Source: JBAXTE01 sp964653595 (lineage in GTDB: Bacteria; Bacteroidota; Bacteroidia; Bacteroidales; WCHB1-69). From it: DNA of 16,943 bases. The notes below the pieces were generated by a model. That model did no database searches. It saw only the letters and a program-made list of their open reading frames with translations, and was not told where the DNA came from. Of this stretch, positions 12,595 through 16,943 are shown in pieces. The translations under genes and the position numbers were made by a program. Location: the NCBI GenBank assembly GCA_964653595.1, contig CAZZHH010000067.1:1-16943 (forward strand), read 5' to 3'. Each line of letters begins with the position of its first letter. The stretch's first letter is position 1.

Positions 12595-14826
12595 ATGATA
12601 TCAAAGACAAAATTATTAATATCTCAAATATCCATTCCGATTAAGAGTGTACTATTGAGTTATTCTCAAATATTTTTCTCAAACAATTTCGTTTTTTCAA
12701 TCATTTTACTAATGGTTAGCTTTTTCGATTTTTGGGGAGGATTAGCGGGTTTAATTTCGGTAGTAACAACCAACATTATTGCACTGATTATGGGGTTCAA
12801 TAAATCTTATATCAAGCAAGGTCTGTATGGCTTTAACTCTCTTTTAGTCGGGTTAGGAATAGGGGTTTACTACTCTCCCAGCATTGAGTTTTATTTTGTT
12901 TTAATTGTTGCATCGCTCCTTACTCTTTTTCTTACCGTTGCTCTTCAGGGAATAATCGGAAAATATGGGCTCCCCTTTTTAAGCCTTCCTTTTCTTTTTT
13001 CGTTGTGGATAATCTTATTAGCTACCCGCCAATTTGAGCATTTAGAAATTAGTCAAAGAGGTGTTTTTATATACAATGAGCTATATGATATTGGAGGACA
13101 TTCCCTTGTAAAATTATATACTTTTTTTGAAAACATTCCATTAGAAAAATCTCTCATAACATACTTTCGATCACTAGGAGCAATTTTTTTTCAATACTCT
13201 GTTTTAGCGGGTGTTCTAATTGCAATAGGCTTATTAATATATTCTCGAATTGCTTTATCATTATCCTTAATTAGTTTTTATACCGCCTTTTACTTTTACT
13301 CATTTATTGGTGCAGATATCCATCAACTTAGCAATAGTTTTGTAGGATTCAATTTTATTCTTACAGCCATTGCCATTGGAGGTTATTTTGTGGTTGCATC
13401 TAGGTATTCATATCTATGGGTTGTTGTTTTAACGCCATTAATTGCTATTCTGATTGCTTCACTTTCCTCCATTCTGCAGATTTATCAATTGGCAATTTAT
13501 TCGTTGCCATTTAACATTGTTGTTATCCTGTTTTTATACATATTAAAATTTCGTATTAAAAATTTTAAACGACTACATTTAGTTGATGAGCAAAATCATC
13601 AACCAGAAACAAATTTATACAATCAACAAAATTATGCAGAACGATTTAGCAAATCGATACATATCTCAATTGAATTACCGGTAAGAGGAGAATGGACGGT
13701 AACACAAGCTCACAACGGAGACATCACACATCGAGACGATTGGCAACATGCATGGGACTTTGAAATTTCAAATAATCAGGGTGATTTTTTTTACGGTAGC
13801 GGGTATGACAAAAATAACTATTTTTGCTATAACAAGCCAGTATATGCGCCTGGCGATGGGTGGGTTGAAAACATTATAAATGCTATTGATGATAATCCAA
13901 TTGGCAACGTGGATTTAGAACACAATTGGGGGAACACCATAATTATCAAACATGGAGAAGGTCTTTATAGCAATATCAGCCACCTTAAACGAGATAGCTT
14001 TAAAGTATTTATAGGAGATTATGTAAAACGAGGCGACATCATTGCTCATTGTGGTAATTCTGGCCGTTCCCCTAAACCTCATATTCATTTTCAACTACAG
14101 CAACTTCCGTTCATTGGATCGAAAACAATCAACTTTCCGATTGTACATTATATCGAACACAATGAAAACGAATATAAAATTCATTTCTATGATATACCTA
14201 AAAACGGAGATCGAATTTCGAACATTACACCTACCTCTTCCATAGAAAATGGACTTAAGTTCACACCTGGGCAAAAACTATCTTTTGAAAAAATTGATGT
14301 AAAAAATAATACCGTTTTGAAATCCATTGAATGGGAAGTTCTTGTTGATTATTACAACCAAACCTATTTATATTGTTCCGAAACAAAATCTTCCGCATAT
14401 TATTACACGGATGGGAAAGTATTTATGTTTACAAAGTTTTATGGCAATAAAAAGAGCGATCTGTTCCAGTTTTTCCTCTCATTATACCGAATTTCTACTG
14501 GTTATTATTCCCAAATGGTTATAAAAGACACACTCCCTATTACTCTTGTAAACAACAAAATACTTTTATTTTTTCAAGATTTTTTGGCACCATTTTACAT
14601 CTTTTTAAAAACAAAATATTCAGCCACCTACGTTAAGAAGACTGAAGATTTTAGCAAAAATTGTGTACTTATAGATTCAAAAATAGCCGTGGGTATTTAC
14701 AATTTTGATTTTAAAACAAGAAAATTCAATTTAGAATTTTCAAATAGAGGAATTGAATCGATAGGTTTCTCCACAAATAAAAGTAGTGTTTTATTAAAAC
14801 AGATTTTTTCACAACGTACAATATGA
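12595..14826 (+). CDS. urea-transporter-like channel fused to M23 peptidase domain
   Basis: A 743-residue inner-membrane protein. The ATG at 12595 is chosen over a TTG two codons earlier. Residues 1-318 form about ten helices with the twofold internal repeat of urea transporters: GFNSLLVGLGIG (79-90) pairs with GFNFILTAIAIGG (251-263), and LPFLSLPFLFSLW (126-138) fits the PF...W signature. A linker leads to a periplasmic M23-type fold (about 355-505). It has HAWDF (385-389), YAPGDGWV (417-424), a WGN...HG strand-turn (445-454), ISHL with His463, GDYVKRGDIIAHCGNSG (474-490) and the metal pair HIH (496-498). The first-ligand region is H-A-W-D, not the usual H-x3-D; His379 could serve instead. 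The last 180 residues are an unrecognised soluble domain. The stop overlaps the next ATG. Substrates of the channel and peptidase are unknown. Confidence 0.88.
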   Translation: MISKTKLLISQISIPIKSVLLSYSQIFFSNNFVFSIILLMVSFFDFWGGLAGLISVVTTNIIALIMGFNKSYIKQGLYGFNSLLVGLGIGVYYSPSIEFYFVLIVASLLTLFLTVALQGIIGKYGLPFLSLPFLFSLWIILLATRQFEHLEISQRGVFIYNELYDIGGHSLVKLYTFFENIPLEKSLITYFRSLGAIFFQYSVLAGVLIAIGLLIYSRIALSLSLISFYTAFYFYSFIGADIHQLSNSFVGFNFILTAIAIGGYFVVASRYSYLWVVVLTPLIAILIASLSSILQIYQLAIYSLPFNIVVILFLYILKFRIKNFKRLHLVDEQNHQPETNLYNQQNYAERFSKSIHISIELPVRGEWTVTQAHNGDITHRDDWQHAWDFEISNNQGDFFYGSGYDKNNYFCYNKPVYAPGDGWVENIINAIDDNPIGNVDLEHNWGNTIIIKHGEGLYSNISHLKRDSFKVFIGDYVKRGDIIAHCGNSGRSPKPHIHFQLQQLPFIGSKTINFPIVHYIEHNENEYKIHFYDIPKNGDRISNITPTSSIENGLKFTPGQKLSFEKIDVKNNTVLKSIEWEVLVDYYNQTYLYCSETKSSAYYYTDGKVFMFTKFYGNKKSDLFQFFLSLYRISTGYYSQMVIKDTLPITLVNNKILLFFQDFLAPFYIFLKTKYSATYVKKTEDFSKNCVLIDSKIAVGIYNFDFKTRKFNLEFSNRGIESIGFSTNKSSVLLKQIFSQRTI

Positions 14827-16169
14827 CAAACATTAAAATAACTTTTTTCTTATCTCTTTTTTTCTTTCTTTGTAATTTAACTAAGGCTCAGGAAACGATA
14901 GATTATCCTTACATTGAGACAAAAACGTCGCAATTGTATTTTGCATCGCAATGGGACTCCCTTATCTATATCGGACAACAGGGCATTGATAACAACATAG
15001 ACTATTTTTATCTTCGCTTGCGAATTGGGATTGCATACTACTACCAAGAAAAATACAGCAAAGCAATAATACACCTAGAAAAGGCTCAGAAAATGAATCC
15101 ACAGGACGAGTACACAAACAGTTTTCTTTACTTATCGTACAAATATATTGGCAGGGATTTAGACGCAGAAGTTACTGGAATGAAGCTTTCTGACTCTCTT
15201 CGAAAATCAGAATTATATAAAAAAACTCCGTTTTTTAGCAGCCTTTATTTAGAACTAGGGGCTACCTCAGAAGGGAGCTATACTCCTGTTGCTATTCCTA
15301 AAAAAAGTCCTATCACAAAAGAAACTTCTAACAAAATTAATAGTCTACAATATGGTTTTTTAGGTTTGACAAATCAAATTACACCTTGGCTATCTATTTT
15401 TTATGGATACAGCAACCTTTCATCTTCTTATACAAACTACACTTATCAAAAATTTACACATCCCACTTTTATCAAAGAAACAAAAACAGAAGTACCTATA
15501 AATCAACAACAACTATATTTTAATTCGAAAATTAGAATCTCTAATGGATTCACTTTCCATCCATATTTCCACTCAATAACCACCAAAACCAACCTGTCAA
15601 ATTTCTCCTATTCCGGAGATTCAACTATTGTTTTTAAAGATTACATCCTTGGAGGAGGTGTTTTTAAACAAGTAAAAAATGTAGAAATTGGATTAGAATT
15701 TTCTAAAAACAAAATGAACAACAAGAATCGTCTTCAACTTATTGCAGGGTTAATTTGGTATCCATTATCCAATAAAAAAATATATTTTGGTTCCAATATT
15801 ACTTTTTTAAATGGCAAAAAAGACATGGCTGCCAAAAAAGGAAACAATTCTATCAACTATTATTTGACTGGAAAAATTGGAGGAAAAATATTAAAAAACA
15901 TTTGGGCAGAAACTACTTTATACAGCGGAAACATTCAAAATAGCCATATTGGCTCCGGATTTATCTTTTTCAATTCACCAAACAAGTATAACTTCATGAG
16001 CAATACTACGCTCTTCTTTTTGTTTAAAAAAGTTACTTTAACTATACGCTATCAATATTCCTCTTTAAAAGGAATAATAGAAGCAACTAATATTTACAAC
16101 GAAACTATAAACAGTGAGTTTTCATTTAACAAACATACAATTACAGGAGGACTATTATGGAAATTTTAA
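14823..16169 (+). CDS. secreted TPR protein with C-terminal outer-membrane beta-barrel (YaiO-like)
   Basis: The 448 residues begin with a signal peptide (about 1-22, ending TKAQ). A helical N-terminal part follows with TPR-like repeats (about 34-122, clearest in RIGIAYYYQEKYSKAIIHLE, 67-86). From about 138 onward the sequence alternates polar and hydrophobic residues in many short strands with aromatic girdles and Asn/Lys/Ser-rich turns. It ends TGGLLWKF, where a C-terminal aromatic residue is usual for outer-membrane barrels. The layout, TPR then a barrel of roughly 12 strands, resembles YaiO-type outer-membrane proteins, but I cannot count strands exactly. Its ATG overlaps the stop of the channel-peptidase gene (ATGA), and its 3' end overlaps the next gene by 13 nt, so all three are translationally linked. 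Role: outer-membrane partner of the envelope system, inferred. Confidence 0.82.
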   Translation: MTNIKITFFLSLFFFLCNLTKAQETIDYPYIETKTSQLYFASQWDSLIYIGQQGIDNNIDYFYLRLRIGIAYYYQEKYSKAIIHLEKAQKMNPQDEYTNSFLYLSYKYIGRDLDAEVTGMKLSDSLRKSELYKKTPFFSSLYLELGATSEGSYTPVAIPKKSPITKETSNKINSLQYGFLGLTNQITPWLSIFYGYSNLSSSYTNYTYQKFTHPTFIKETKTEVPINQQQLYFNSKIRISNGFTFHPYFHSITTKTNLSNFSYSGDSTIVFKDYILGGGVFKQVKNVEIGLEFSKNKMNNKNRLQLIAGLIWYPLSNKKIYFGSNITFLNGKKDMAAKKGNNSINYYLTGKIGGKILKNIWAETTLYSGNIQNSHIGSGFIFFNSPNKYNFMSNTTLFFLFKKVTLTIRYQYSSLKGIIEATNIYNETINSEFSFNKHTITGGLLWKF

Positions 16170-16786
16170 AAAAATCAATTATTTTATGTCTGATAATTTT
16201 TTTCAGCAAGGTATCTTATGGACAAATTAATGGACAATTACAGTCTCAAATTACTGCTTTTGACACTAGTTACAAATTAGAAAAAGCTGCAAAATATCTA
16301 GATGCAATAAACACAATCAAAGATATTTACGACGAAAATTCATATGAAATGAATATGCGATTGGGGTGGTTAAATTATTTAATCGGGCAGCAAACATCAT
16401 CTCTTAATTACTATGCTAAAGCAATAAAAATAAATCCATTTTCTATCGAAGCCCGTTTTGGGTATGTGATACCTGCTTCGTTGTTAGGAAACTGGGAAGA
16501 TGTAAAAGTTCAATATCTTGAAATTCTAAAAATTGATGATAAAAACACAAAAGCAAATTACAATTTAGGGCTAATTTATTACAACACAAAAGAGTATGCT
16601 AAAGCACAAAAACATTTTGAAATATGCGCAAACCTATATCCTTTCGACTATGATTCAATCTTAATGTATGCCTGGAACAGCTATTTTTTGGGTAAATTTA
16701 GGGAGTCGAAAGTTCTCTTTTCAAAGTGTTTGTTAATCAAGCCAAATGACAAATCTGCCACAGAAGGGTATCAACTTATCAAATAA
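16157..16786 (+). CDS. secreted TPR protein
   Basis: A 209-residue protein with a signal peptide (about 1-22, ending SYGQ) and four TPR-like repeats at about 64-96, 97-130, 131-164 and 165-198. The third is the most regular: ANYNLGLIYYNTKEYAKAQK (133-152). It should be a soluble periplasmic scaffold, or loosely attached to a membrane. It overlaps the barrel gene by 13 nt, so it is the last gene of the coupled trio. TPR proteins usually hold partners together; here the candidates are the barrel protein, which has its own TPR-like part, and the M23 domain of the channel fusion. The specific partner is not visible from sequence. Confidence 0.85.
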   Translation: MEILKKSIILCLIIFFSKVSYGQINGQLQSQITAFDTSYKLEKAAKYLDAINTIKDIYDENSYEMNMRLGWLNYLIGQQTSSLNYYAKAIKINPFSIEARFGYVIPASLLGNWEDVKVQYLEILKIDDKNTKANYNLGLIYYNTKEYAKAQKHFEICANLYPFDYDSILMYAWNSYFLGKFRESKVLFSKCLLIKPNDKSATEGYQLIK

Positions 16787-16943
16787 GTGTCTTTCAAATA
16801 AACAATTTCTTTTTTTTGCAATTAACAACTCAAAAAATGGGTTAAAAGTGATTCAAAATATAAAATTCCCAGATTCAAGTAATTAAGATTAATAGAGGTC
16901 AACGCTTAGCTACATATTAATTGCTCATGGGTTATATTATCTG
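16787..16943. other. AT-rich region after the cluster
   Basis: No gene or convincing terminator is visible. AACTC (16827-16831) and GGGTT (16839-16843) could make a weak 5-bp hairpin. An ATG at 16927 opens a frame to the window edge, but five codons are too few to call a gene. Confidence 0.4.

Noticed and set aside
14042..14524. Plus-strand out-of-frame ORFs inside the channel-peptidase gene
   Set aside because: They overlap the M23 and C-terminal coding regions in another frame and have no family features.
1..16943. CRISPR array, tRNA, rRNA, insertion sequence or attachment site
   Set aside because: No spaced direct repeats, cloverleaf-like sequence, transposase or integrase motif was seen.

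Overview
The window looks like chromosomal DNA of a Bacteroidota bacterium, probably of the Bacteroidales type. Its composition is AT-rich, promoters match the Bacteroidetes TAnnTTTG minus-7 consensus, and clear Shine-Dalgarno sites are mostly absent. Several families are typical of the phylum: DUF3127, the DUF2752 / CCC-motif membrane protein pair, a Spy/CpxP-like sensor, and secreted proteins whose signal peptides end in ...AQ or ...GQ. I see no tRNA, rRNA, CRISPR array or insertion sequence.

Left part (1-5222). On the minus strand lie rmlA (glucose-1-phosphate thymidylyltransferase) and, 15 nt downstream, an extended-SDR NAD-dependent epimerase/dehydratase that runs off the left edge; these make nucleotide sugars for surface polysaccharide. 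An AT-rich divergent spacer follows. On the plus strand are a two-helix membrane protein of unknown function and pfkA. pfkA converges on a minus-strand LysM lytic transglycosylase (MltD-like), and a 15-bp perfect hairpin between them looks like a shared bidirectional terminator.

Middle part (5403-9723, plus strand). Behind a good promoter comes a tight run: a DUF3127 protein with an SSB-like acidic tail, a signal-less SH3-NlpC/P60 peptidase, a GNAT acetyltransferase, MltG, DUF2752 and a CCC-type membrane protein. The theme is peptidoglycan hydrolysis and recycling. After a 120-nt spacer come a small single-TM protein and a Spy/CpxP-like periplasmic sensor. They resemble the tail of an ECF-sigma/anti-sigma/sensor operon, but no sigma gene is present here.

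Right part (9759-16786, plus strand). This is the most unusual region. Six co-directional genes encode a PqqD-like peptide-recognition protein, an ATP-grasp ligase, a fold-III PLP decarboxylase of the LysA type with altered substrate residues, a urea-transporter-like channel fused to an M23 peptidase domain, a TPR plus outer-membrane beta-barrel protein, and a secreted TPR protein. The decarboxylase begins with about 25 extra residues containing YERPVIQKLEAG. This resembles the YxxPxL...G leader motif that PqqD-like RRE domains bind in lasso-peptide systems. I infer an envelope-spanning system in which a cytoplasmic ligase and decarboxylase are organised by PqqD, and the product or activity is coupled to an inner-membrane channel/hydrolase and an outer-membrane barrel. 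No precursor peptide ORF was found in the spacers. The function is unproven; the pairing resembles the ATP-grasp/decarboxylase pair BtrJ/BtrK of butirosin synthesis only by analogy.
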